From Brachybacterium squillarum M-6-3 (GTDB lineage: Bacteria > Actinomycetota > Actinomycetes > Actinomycetales > Dermabacteraceae), in NCBI RefSeq assembly GCF_000225825.1, contig NZ_AGBX01000003.1, positions 105,878 to 169,877 of the forward strand: a stretch of DNA of 64,000 nucleotides, written 5' to 3'. Shown in pieces: positions 12,984 through 19,445 of this stretch (the stretch's first letter is position 1; every line of letters starts with the position of its first letter). Made by a program: the position numbers and the translations under genes. The notes under the pieces were generated by a model. The model was not told the DNA's origin and searched no databases. It was given only the letters and a program-made list of their open reading frames with translations.

Positions 12984-13036
12984 GCACTCAGGTGGCAGGT
13001 GAGGTGCGCTATGCACGCCACCTGCCACCTGGGTGC
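12984..13036. terminator. Long hairpin between convergent guaB and VOC gene
   Basis: GCACTCAGGTGGCAGGTG (12984-13001) pairs over 18 positions with 13019-13036, with one T-G wobble and a 13-bp uninterrupted core. The 17-base loop holds a further GTGC/GCAC stem. It sits between two convergent genes and probably ends transcription from both sides, though there is no T run. Confidence 0.7.
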
Positions 13037-13080
13037 ATCGGATGGACAGCCCTTCTCGGTGACTAGGCCGGCGACGGGGC

Positions 13081-13509
13081 TCAGTCGGAGGTGGCGGCGC
13101 CGTCGGGATCGCTGCCGTGCTCGAAGCCGAGCAGCCAGGTCACCCCGAAACGGTCCGTGACCACGCCGTCCGAGGCGCCCCAGGGGCGACGGCTCAGCGG
13201 CTCGCGCACCTCCCCGGCTTCCGCGAGCGCCGCGAACCAGGTGCGCAGCGTCGCCGGCTCCGCATGGCCGAGCAGCGACATCATCAGGCCGGTGACGTGG
13301 AGGGAGGCGTCACCTTCCGCAGCATCCGCGGCGTACAGCTGCACGGGCCCGTGCAGCAACCCGTGCGCGACGGCCTCGGCGGGGCCGTCGGTGCGGGAGA
13401 ACTCGGCGTAGGTGTTCACCGCCACCTCCCCGCCGAAGACGGCTGCGTAGGCCTCGAGAGCCTCCCGGGCGGTGCCGGGGAACATCAGGTACGGGGTGGG
13501 TGCGCTCAT
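13081..13509 (-). CDS. VOC-family protein (PhnB/glyoxalase-like)
   Basis: Small 142-residue protein of the vicinal oxygen chelate superfamily, PhnB-like subgroup. The start PTPYLMFPGTAREALEAYAAVFGG and the later RFGVTWLLGF are typical of this group, often annotated as 3-demethylubiquinone-9 3-methyltransferase-like without proof of that activity. The open frame continues upstream, but ATG at 13509 is chosen for family fit and because a TACCCT -10 box (13516-13521) ends 6 bases before it. The gene stands alone on the minus strand between two very large hairpins. Substrate and role are unknown. Confidence 0.82.
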   Translation of the reverse strand: MSAPTPYLMFPGTAREALEAYAAVFGGEVAVNTYAEFSRTDGPAEAVAHGLLHGPVQLYAADAAEGDASLHVTGLMMSLLGHAEPATLRTWFAALAEAGEVREPLSRRPWGASDGVVTDRFGVTWLLGFEHGSDPDGAATSD

Positions 13510-13515
13510 GGCGTG

Positions 13516-13521
13516 AGGGTA
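13516..13521 (-). promoter_or_regulatory. -10 box TACCCT, leaderless start of VOC gene
   Basis: On the minus strand TACCCT ends 6 bases before the ATG at 13509. Confidence 0.45.
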
Positions 13522-13629
13522 TGCCGGGCCGCCAGCCCGGTCCACCGCCCGGGCCCTGGTGCCGCGCCGACCTCGCGGGTGGCGCCCCCACCCGTGTCGC
13601 GCCTCTTCCTGCCCCGGCGCTGTCCACCA

Positions 13630-13688
13630 GATGGAGCGTGAGCGACAGCGCCTGCCGTATACGGAGGCGCTGTCGCTCACAATCCATC
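13630..13688. repeat. Large near-perfect hairpin in a divergent intergenic region
   Basis: A 16-bp perfect stem GTGAGCGACAGCGCCT (13638-13653) with 13665-13680 is extended inward by CCGT/ACGG (13655-13658, 13661-13664) and outward by GATGGA/TCCATC (13630-13635, 13683-13688). It lies upstream of both flanking promoters (VOC gene on minus, exonuclease on plus), so it terminates neither gene. Function unknown. Confidence 0.8.
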
Positions 13689-13780
13689 TCAAGGACAGGC
13701 CCCCGTGGGCCGGGCCTGGGCGTGCGCCGTGGCCGTGGCCCGGAGGTCTGGTGGCGGGCTCGTTGGTCAGGGGCGCGGCC

Positions 13781-13786
13781 TAGGGT
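13781..13786 (+). promoter_or_regulatory. -10 box TAGGGT, leaderless start of exonuclease gene
   Basis: TAGGGT ends 6 bases before the ATG at 13793. Confidence 0.5.
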
Positions 13787-13792
13787 GGGGCC

Positions 13793-14536
13793 ATGAGCAC
13801 CGCCGCCGCCCCTGCCCCCGCCGACCGCGCCGCCGGGTCCTGGATCCAGCGCCCCCTGCTGGGCTTCGACACCGAGACCACCGGAACCGACGTCGCCTCC
13901 GACCGCATCGTCACCGTGGCGCTCGTGCACTCCGTGGGGGCGGGCCGCGAGCAGGAGACCGTCGCGACCTGGCTGATCGACCCCGGCGTTCCCATGCCCG
14001 AGGGGGCGCAGGCGGTGCACGGCATCAGCGCCGAGCACGCGGCCGCCCACGGCATGGCCCCCGCCGCGGCGCTGGAGGAGGTGGCCTCGATGCTCGCCGA
14101 CTCCCTCGGCCAGGACGTCCCGGTGGTGGCCTTCAACGCCTCCTTCGACCTGCAGATCCTCGAGAACGAGCTGCGCCGTCACCAGCTCCCCACCCTCGCC
14201 GAGCGGCTGGGCCACGACATCGTCCCCGTGATCGACCCGCTGGTGATCGACCGCGGCGTGGACCGCTACCGCAAGGGCAAGCGCAAGCTGGTGGACCTGC
14301 TCGAGCACTACGGGATCCAGCAGGACGGGCGTCTGCACACCGCCGACGTCGACGTCTCCAGCACCCTGGACGTGCTGCGCGCCATCGTCGACGCGCACCC
14401 CAAGGTCGGTGCCTCCAGCCTGGAGGACCTGCACCGCGAGCAGATCGCCTGGCACCGCGCCTGGGCCGAGAACTTCAACCAGTTCCTCGAGCGCAAGGGC
14501 AAGACCCCGGACGTGCCGCTGAGCCGGCCCTTCTGA
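13793..14536 (+). CDS. DnaQ-like 3'-5' exonuclease
   Basis: DEDD-type exonuclease of 247 residues. The three exonuclease motifs are visible: FDTETTG (Asp26, Glu28), FNASFDLQ (Asp about 119) and HTADVD (His182, Asp185 to 187). That spacing is of the DEDDh kind found in the epsilon subunit of DNA polymerase III. No polymerase-binding motif or C-terminal BRCT/UvrC domain is seen, so it is a stand-alone nuclease rather than the long Actinobacteria forms. The ATG is 6 bases after TAGGGT, giving a leaderless mRNA. Its role may be repair or RNA turnover; the sequence does not decide. Confidence 0.88.
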   Translation: MSTAAAPAPADRAAGSWIQRPLLGFDTETTGTDVASDRIVTVALVHSVGAGREQETVATWLIDPGVPMPEGAQAVHGISAEHAAAHGMAPAAALEEVASMLADSLGQDVPVVAFNASFDLQILENELRRHQLPTLAERLGHDIVPVIDPLVIDRGVDRYRKGKRKLVDLLEHYGIQQDGRLHTADVDVSSTLDVLRAIVDAHPKVGASSLEDLHREQIAWHRAWAENFNQFLERKGKTPDVPLSRPF

Positions 14537-14603
14537 GCCGGCGCCCTGCGGTGGCGTGTCGGCCCAGGTGAGGGGCCGGCGGGCGCGGCGTCTGCCCCGC
14601 CGG

Positions 14604-14609
14604 TAGACT
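14604..14609 (+). promoter_or_regulatory. -10 box TAGACT, leaderless start of guaB3
   Basis: TAGACT ends 7 bases before GTG at 14617. Confidence 0.5.
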
Positions 14610-14616
14610 GCCTCGC

Positions 14617-15729
14617 GTGATGAGCGAGATCGAGATCGGCCGGAACAAGCGCGGACGCCGCAGCTACAGCTTCGACGACGTCGCGGTGGTGCCCTCCCGG
14701 CGCACCCGCGACCCCGAGGACGTCTCGACCGCCTGGCAGGTGGACGCCTACCACTTCGACATCCCCATCTTCGCCGCCCCGATGGACTCCTTCATGTCCC
14801 CGGAGATGGCGATCGAGCTGGGCCGTCACGGCGGCCTCGGCGTGCTGGACCTCGAGGGCCTGTGGACCCGCTACGAGGACCCCACCGCCGCCTACGAGCG
14901 CATCGCCACCGCCTCCGAGGAGGACACCGTCGCCGTGATGCGCGAGGTGTACGCCGAGGGCGTGAAGTCCGAGCTGATCCGCGACCGCCTCCAGCAGCTC
15001 CGCGACGCCGGGGTCACCGCCGCCGGCTCGCTGTCCCCGCAGCGCACCCAGGAGCACTGGAAGACCGTGGTCGACGCCGGGGTGGACCTGTTCTTCATCC
15101 GCGGCACCACCGTCTCCGCCGAGCACGTCTCCTCCGACCGGGAGCCGCTGAACCTCAAGCGCTTCATCTACGAGCTGGACGTGCCCGTGATCGTCGGCGG
15201 CTGCGCCACCTACACCGCGGCCCTGCACCTCATGCGCACCGGCGCCGCGGGCGTGCTGGTCGGCTTCGGCGGCGGCGCCTCCCAGACCACCCGCGAGACC
15301 CTCGGCATCCAGGTGCCGCTCGCGACCGCCGTGGCCGACGTCGCCGCCGCCCGCCGCGACTACATGGACGAGTCCGGCGGCCGCTACGTGCACGTCATCG
15401 CCGACGGCGGCCTCGGCCGCTCCGGCGACCTGGTCAAGGCCATCGCCTGCGGCGCCGACGGACTGATGGTCGGCGCCGCCCTCGCCCGCGCCGAGGAGGC
15501 CCCGGGCCGCGGCCACCACTGGGGCAATGAGGCGATCCACCAGACCCTCACCCGTGGCCACCGGGTCGAGGTCGGCACCGTCGCCCCGCTGGAGCAGATC
15601 CTCTTCGGCCCCTCCATCTCGGCCGACGGCACCACCAACCTGATCGGCGCCCTGCGCCACGCGATGGCCACCACCGGCTACACGGACCTCAAGGAGCTGC
15701 AGCGCATCGAGGTCGTCACGACCTCCTGA
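14617..15729 (+). CDS. guaB3: GuaB3-family IMP dehydrogenase-related protein
   Basis: Second IMPDH-like TIM-barrel protein, 370 residues, without CBS domains. FDDVAVVPSRRTRDPEDV at the start and IADGGLGRSGDLVKAIACG near 264-282 place it in the actinobacterial GuaB3 group. At the position of the IMPDH catalytic loop (GPGSICTTR in GuaB here) it reads GGGASQTTR, so the catalytic Cys is replaced by Gln near residue 223. Normal IMPDH chemistry is therefore not expected. I recall similar substitutions in other actinobacterial GuaB3 proteins, but their role is unsettled. The GTG start is 7 bases after TAGACT; the adjacent ATG at 14620 is equally possible. Confidence 0.9.
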   Translation: MMSEIEIGRNKRGRRSYSFDDVAVVPSRRTRDPEDVSTAWQVDAYHFDIPIFAAPMDSFMSPEMAIELGRHGGLGVLDLEGLWTRYEDPTAAYERIATASEEDTVAVMREVYAEGVKSELIRDRLQQLRDAGVTAAGSLSPQRTQEHWKTVVDAGVDLFFIRGTTVSAEHVSSDREPLNLKRFIYELDVPVIVGGCATYTAALHLMRTGAAGVLVGFGGGASQTTRETLGIQVPLATAVADVAAARRDYMDESGGRYVHVIADGGLGRSGDLVKAIACGADGLMVGAALARAEEAPGRGHHWGNEAIHQTLTRGHRVEVGTVAPLEQILFGPSISADGTTNLIGALRHAMATTGYTDLKELQRIEVVTTS

Positions 15730-15741
15730 CCCGCTTCGCAC

Positions 15742-15779
15742 GCGACCCCGGGACGCCGCCGCACGGCGCCCGGGGTCGC
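15742..15779 (+). terminator. Terminator of guaB3
   Basis: GCGACCCCGGG (15742-15752) pairs perfectly with CCCGGGGTCGC (15769-15779), with a small GCCG/CGGC stem in the loop. It lies 12 bases after the guaB3 stop. Confidence 0.8.
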
Positions 15780-15948
15780 CGTGTGTCCACGCAGATCCGA
15801 GGGTCCCGGCGGCGCTGATCCCGGTGTCCTCGGCCCCTGCCCAGTATTCGCGTGCTCCGTGTTGCATAATTGCTCGGGGCGGCCCGGCCGTGCCGAGCGG
15901 GGAATCCGGTCGGAGACGTGCCCGGCGGCCTCTGCGGGGAGATCATGG

Positions 15949-15967
15949 TTCTGACACTGCGTCAGAA
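15949..15967. promoter_or_regulatory. Inverted repeat upstream of broken heme oxygenase gene
   Basis: TTCTGAC (15949-15955), a 5-base spacer and GTCAGAA (15961-15967) form a perfect inverted repeat about 50 bases before the heme oxygenase ATG. A CATAAT -10-like hexamer lies nearby at about 15874-15879. The symmetry looks like a repressor site. It does not resemble the 19-bp DtxR/IdeR box. Confidence 0.45.
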
Positions 15968-16018
15968 AAGCGAGCCCTCGGATCCCGACGCCTCCGGATC
16001 ACCCGGGAGGACCGCATC

Positions 16019-16756
16019 ATGACCGACGCCCCCGCCTTCTCCGTCCTCCTCCGCGAGGCCACCCGCACCGACCACGGCGACGCCGAGAACCGCGGCTTCA
16101 TCACCCGGCTGATGGGCGGGGAGCTCGCCGAGGCCGACGACTGACGCCTGCTCGAGCAGTACCTGCCGATCTACGCCACGCTGGAGGAGCGGATGCGACA
16201 GATCGCGGCCGTCGATCCCCTCGCCGCCTCCGTGCACGATCCCCGCCTCGAGCGCTCCGCCGCGATCCGCGCCGACCTCGCCGCCCGCTTCGGCGAGGGC
16301 CACACCCCGGCACCCCCGCTGCCCGCCACCGAGCGCTACACCGCCCGGCTCGCCATCGCGGACACCCCCGCCCTCGTCGCCCACCACTACCTGCGCTACC
16401 CCGGGGACCTCTCCGGGGGCCAGGCCATCGGCGCGCTCGTCGCCCGGCACTACGGGGTGCCCGCCGAGCAGCTGAGTATGTGGGACTTCTGGGCGGTCGG
16501 CGCCCCGAAACGGGTCGAGGACCGCTATCGCGACTCCCTCGACCGGATCACGGATCCCGCCGTGCAGCAGGCGGTCATCGCTGAGGCGGTGCATGGCTTC
16601 GCCCTGGCCGCGGATCTCTTCGAGGACCCTCTCCCGCTGACGCGTACCGGAGACGCGCCGAGGCCCCGCCTCCCGCGGTGCGGGACGGCCGGGGCCTCGG
16701 GGACGGGGCGAATGCGCGGCGCGCGGACCGGGATCAGGAGCGCACGCGGGCGATGA
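16019..16756 (+). pseudogene. Heme oxygenase (HmuO-like), interrupted by in-frame TGA
   Basis: Biliverdin-forming heme oxygenase whose frame is cut by TGA at 16142-16144 (codon 42) and then continues in the same frame. Before the stop the proximal-ligand region reads REATRTDHGDAE; after it come LLEQYLPIYATLEE, YLRYPGDLSGGQAIG (distal helix glycines) and MWDFWAVG, as in HmuO. A TGG-to-TGA change would restore ADDWRLLEQY, so a single nonsense mutation or a sequencing error is likely. The frame also runs past the expected family end, near 16645, through a terminator hairpin, so the original stop may be lost too. An ATG at 16193 could start a C-terminal fragment, but that lacks the heme ligand. 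The start ATG follows CGGGAGGACC. Confidence 0.85.
16658..16700. terminator. Hairpin at the 3' end of the heme oxygenase frame
   Basis: CCGAGGCCCCG (16658-16668) pairs with CGGGGCCTCGG (16690-16700), with an inner CCCG/CGGG stem. It lies between two convergent genes, inside the extended frame of the broken heme oxygenase. Confidence 0.7.
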
Positions 16757-17378
16757 CCCCCCAGACCAGCAGGATGAAGGACAGCGTGCCGAGCCCGATG
16801 GGGATCAGCAGCCCGGCCCCCATGCCGAGTGCCGTGCCCGCCATGCCGTAGTCCAGGACCGCGACCGAGGTGGTGCCGGTGCATTCCACGGTGATCTCCT
16901 GCGCTCCGTAGGCGGAGACGTCGTGGATCTCGACGTACTCGACACCGTCGATGTCGCCGAGGCTGATGTCGTCGTCGGCGGTGTCGTCCACCTGGATGTC
17001 CTGGCCGTCGATCTCACAGGACGCACCGGCGACCTCGTCGGCCGGGACGCCCACGCCGTGCAGGGAGAAGGACGACGCGCTGAAGGTGCCGCTGTCGGAG
17101 CCGATCACCTGCGGGGTGGTGGAGGCGACGGAGATTCCGGCGACAAGGATCCCGACGACCAGGGGCATCACGAACAGCCCGATGAAGTTCAGCACCATGC
17201 CGATCGACCCGACAATGATGCGCTTGATCCCGCGGCGCTTGCGCGGCGGAGCCGGGTGGCCGCCTCCCGGGCCGGGGTAGCCGCCGCCGGCGGCGGGGTA
17301 GCCCTGCGGGCTCGCGTAGCCGGGCTGCGAGGACGGGTAGCCCTGTTGCGGGGACTGGTACGGGCTGGGGTAGGACAT
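16734..17378 (-). CDS. Pro/Gln/Tyr/Gly-rich membrane protein of unknown function
   Basis: Not recognised beyond type. The 214-residue product starts with a low-complexity cytoplasmic stretch of repeated SQPGY, QGYP and GGGYPGPG units (about residues 3-42). A basic RKRRGIKR cluster follows, then a membrane segment near 55-80, an acidic external domain with two Cys (SCEIDG, ECTGT) that may form a disulfide, and a second membrane segment near 185-208. Actinobacteria have many such Pro/Tyr-tail membrane proteins. The ATG at 17378 is chosen because GAAGGAGACACC precedes it. It converges on the heme oxygenase remnant. Confidence 0.8.
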   Translation of the reverse strand: MSYPSPYQSPQQGYPSSQPGYASPQGYPAAGGGYPGPGGGHPAPPRKRRGIKRIIVGSIGMVLNFIGLFVMPLVVGILVAGISVASTTPQVIGSDSGTFSASSFSLHGVGVPADEVAGASCEIDGQDIQVDDTADDDISLGDIDGVEYVEIHDVSAYGAQEITVECTGTTSVAVLDYGMAGTALGMGAGLLIPIGLGTLSFILLVWGVIARVRS

Positions 17379-17532
17379 GGTGTCTCCTTCGTCGGCCGGC
17401 CGTCGGAACGGTCCGGTCCGAGGGGTGGCCCGCGGGGGAGGGCCGAGGTGCGGATGGGCGGTGATCCCCCGATCGCCGCGTGCCGCCGAGACTACCCAGC
17501 CATGCCTGCCGCCACGAGCGCCGCGCATGGGG

Positions 17533-17538
17533 AAGACT
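17533..17538 (+). promoter_or_regulatory. -10-like AAGACT before acetyltransferase
   Basis: AAGACT ends 6 bases before the ATG at 17545. This supports that start over the ATG at 17527. Confidence 0.35.
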
Positions 17539-17544
17539 CCCCTC

Positions 17545-18108
17545 ATGCACCACGGGATCCACCTCCGCCGCGGCGACATCACCCTGCGTCCCCTGCGCCG
17601 CGAGGACGCCCCGGCGCTGCGCGCGATCGTCGACGAGGAGGGCTGGGCCGGCATGTCCCAGCCGCTGCCCGCCGACGACGAGGCGATGGCAGCCCACCTC
17701 GACACCCTCATCGACCACCCCGCCATGTTCGCCTTCGCCGTCGAGCAGGGCGGGGAGCTGATCGGCCGCAGCGTCTACTCCGAGCACGTGCCCGGGGTGC
17801 GCGTCGACATCGGGAACACCATCTACGCCCGCTCCGTGTGGGGCGGCGTCGTGAACCCCACCTGCAAGCTGCTGCTCATCGGCCATGCGTTCGAGGAGCT
17901 CGGCGTGCAGCGGGTCGCCCTGCGCTGCGACCACCGCAACACCCGCTCCCACCGCGCGATCGCCCGCCTCGGCGCGCGCTACGAGGGCACCCTGCGCTCC
18001 CTGCGCCCCGCCGCAGACGGCACCCTCGCCGACATCGACTACTTCTCGATCCTCGCCGAGGAGTGGCCCCGCGTGCGCGCCGGGCTCGAGGCGCGCCTGC
18101 CCTCCTGA
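17545..18108 (+). CDS. GNAT acetyltransferase, RimJ/RimL-like
   Basis: N-acetyltransferase of 187 residues. It opens with ITLRPLRREDAPALRAIV, the usual beginning of the RimJ/RimL-like group, and has the C-terminal GNAT signature VALRCDHRNTRSHRAIARLGARYEG near residues 130-154. That region corresponds to the N-x-x-S motif that packs on acetyl-CoA. The substrate could be a ribosomal protein terminus, another protein or a small amine; nothing here decides. ATG at 17527 is an alternative start, but 17545 fits the family and the -10 spacing. The gene converges with ackA across a small hairpin. Confidence 0.84.
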   Translation: MHHGIHLRRGDITLRPLRREDAPALRAIVDEEGWAGMSQPLPADDEAMAAHLDTLIDHPAMFAFAVEQGGELIGRSVYSEHVPGVRVDIGNTIYARSVWGGVVNPTCKLLLIGHAFEELGVQRVALRCDHRNTRSHRAIARLGARYEGTLRSLRPAADGTLADIDYFSILAEEWPRVRAGLEARLPS

Positions 18109-18121
18109 CCCCGGCAGACGA

Positions 18122-18155
18122 ACGGCCGCCGCCCCCGGGTGGGGACAGCGGCCGT
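18122..18155. terminator. Hairpin between convergent GNAT gene and ackA
   Basis: ACGGCCGC (18122-18129) pairs with GCGGCCGT (18148-18155). It lies 14 bases after one stop and 16 bases from the other, so it may serve both genes. Confidence 0.6.
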
Positions 18156-18170
18156 CGGGGACCGGCGGAG

Positions 18171-19445
18171 TCAGGCCTGGGCGCGGGCCAGCTCCAGGGA
18201 CTGCTGGGCGATGGCCAGCTCCTCGTCGGTGGGCACGATGAGGATCCGTACGGCCGAGTCCGCGGCGGCGATGTCGCGCGGCTCCTTGGAGCGCTCGGTG
18301 TTCTTCGCCGGGTCCAGCACGATGCCGAAGCCCTCGAGGCCGGCCAGCACCCGCTCGCGCACCTCGGGCACGTTCTCCCCGATGCCCGCGGTGAAGGTGA
18401 TGACGTCCAGGCCGCCGAGGGCGAAGGCGTAGGCGCCGACGTACTTGCGCAGCCGGTGCACGTACACCTGCATCGCCAGCTCCGCCTCCGAGTCGCCCTG
18501 CTCGATGGCCCGGGTGATGTCGCGGAAGTCGCTCATCCCGCACAGGCCCTGCATGCCGGACTGCTTGTTCAGCACGGTGTCGATCTCGTCGATGCTCCAG
18601 CCGGCGCTGCGCGACAGGTGCGCGTACACGCTGGGGTCGATGTCGCCGGTGCGGGTGCCCATCACCAGGCCCTCCAGTGGGGTCAGGCCCATCGAGGTGT
18701 CCACCGGCTCGCCGCCCTTGACGGCCGAGGCGGAGGCGCCGTTGCCCAGGTGCAGCACGATCTGCCTGAGGTCCGCGGTGTCCCGCCCCTCGGCGGCCTT
18801 CAGTGCGGTGACCTGCTCGGAGACGTAGCGGTGGCTGGTGCCGTGGGCGCCGTAGCGGCGGATGCGGTACTCGGAGGCGATCTGCTTGTTCAGCGCGTAG
18901 GTGCGGGACGCCTCCGGCAGGCGGGTGAAGAAGGCGGTGTCGAACACCGCCACATGCGGAATGTCCGGCAGCATCTCGCGGGCGGCGTCGATGCCGTCGA
19001 CGGCGGCCGGGTTGTGCAGCGGCGCCAGCGAGCCCAGGTCGGAGATCTGGTCGCGCACCCAGGAGTCGATGAGCTGCGGCTCGGCGAAGCGGGCGCCGCC
19101 CTGCACCACGCGGTGCCCGACGGCCACCACGTTCGCGTCGGCCAGCGCGAGGCCGACCTCCTCGAACAGGTCGGTGACCACGCGCATCGCGGCGACGTGG
19201 TCCGGCACCGGGCCGCTGAAGGGGGCGTAGGCGTCGCCGGCGGAGATGCGGGCGGTGCCGGTCTCCTGGCCGATGCGCTCGACGATCCCGGAGGCGAAGA
19301 CCTCCTCGGAGACCGGGTCCAGCAGCTGGAACTTCAGCGAGGAGGAGCCGGAGTTGACCACCAGCACGGTGGAGGCGTCCGCGGCGGGGGCGGGGGCGCC
19401 CAGCTCGGCGCCGTCGGCGGGTCCGGAGACGGGGGAGGTGCTCAT
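18171..19445 (-). CDS. ackA: Acetate kinase
   Basis: Interconverts acetyl phosphate plus ADP and acetate plus ATP. The 424-residue protein has the ASKHA-fold signatures VLVVNSGSSSLKFQL near residues 28-42, GHRVVQGG near 114-121, VFDTAFF near 171-177, YGAHGTSHRYVS near 202-213 and HLGNGAS near 233-239. About 25 extra Ala/Pro/Ser residues precede the fold. The ATG at 19445 overlaps the pta stop (ATGA), so translation is coupled and the pair works as the Pta-AckA acetate pathway. Confidence 0.97.
   Translation of the reverse strand: MSTSPVSGPADGAELGAPAPAADASTVLVVNSGSSSLKFQLLDPVSEEVFASGIVERIGQETGTARISAGDAYAPFSGPVPDHVAAMRVVTDLFEEVGLALADANVVAVGHRVVQGGARFAEPQLIDSWVRDQISDLGSLAPLHNPAAVDGIDAAREMLPDIPHVAVFDTAFFTRLPEASRTYALNKQIASEYRIRRYGAHGTSHRYVSEQVTALKAAEGRDTADLRQIVLHLGNGASASAVKGGEPVDTSMGLTPLEGLVMGTRTGDIDPSVYAHLSRSAGWSIDEIDTVLNKQSGMQGLCGMSDFRDITRAIEQGDSEAELAMQVYVHRLRKYVGAYAFALGGLDVITFTAGIGENVPEVRERVLAGLEGFGIVLDPAKNTERSKEPRDIAAADSAVRILIVPTDEELAIAQQSLELARAQA

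Noticed and set aside
16142..16144. Selenocysteine or programmed readthrough at the heme oxygenase TGA
   Set aside because: Heme oxygenases have no Sec at this position, no selenium genes are seen, and the implied residue (Trp by one base change) fits the family. A mutation or sequencing error is simpler.
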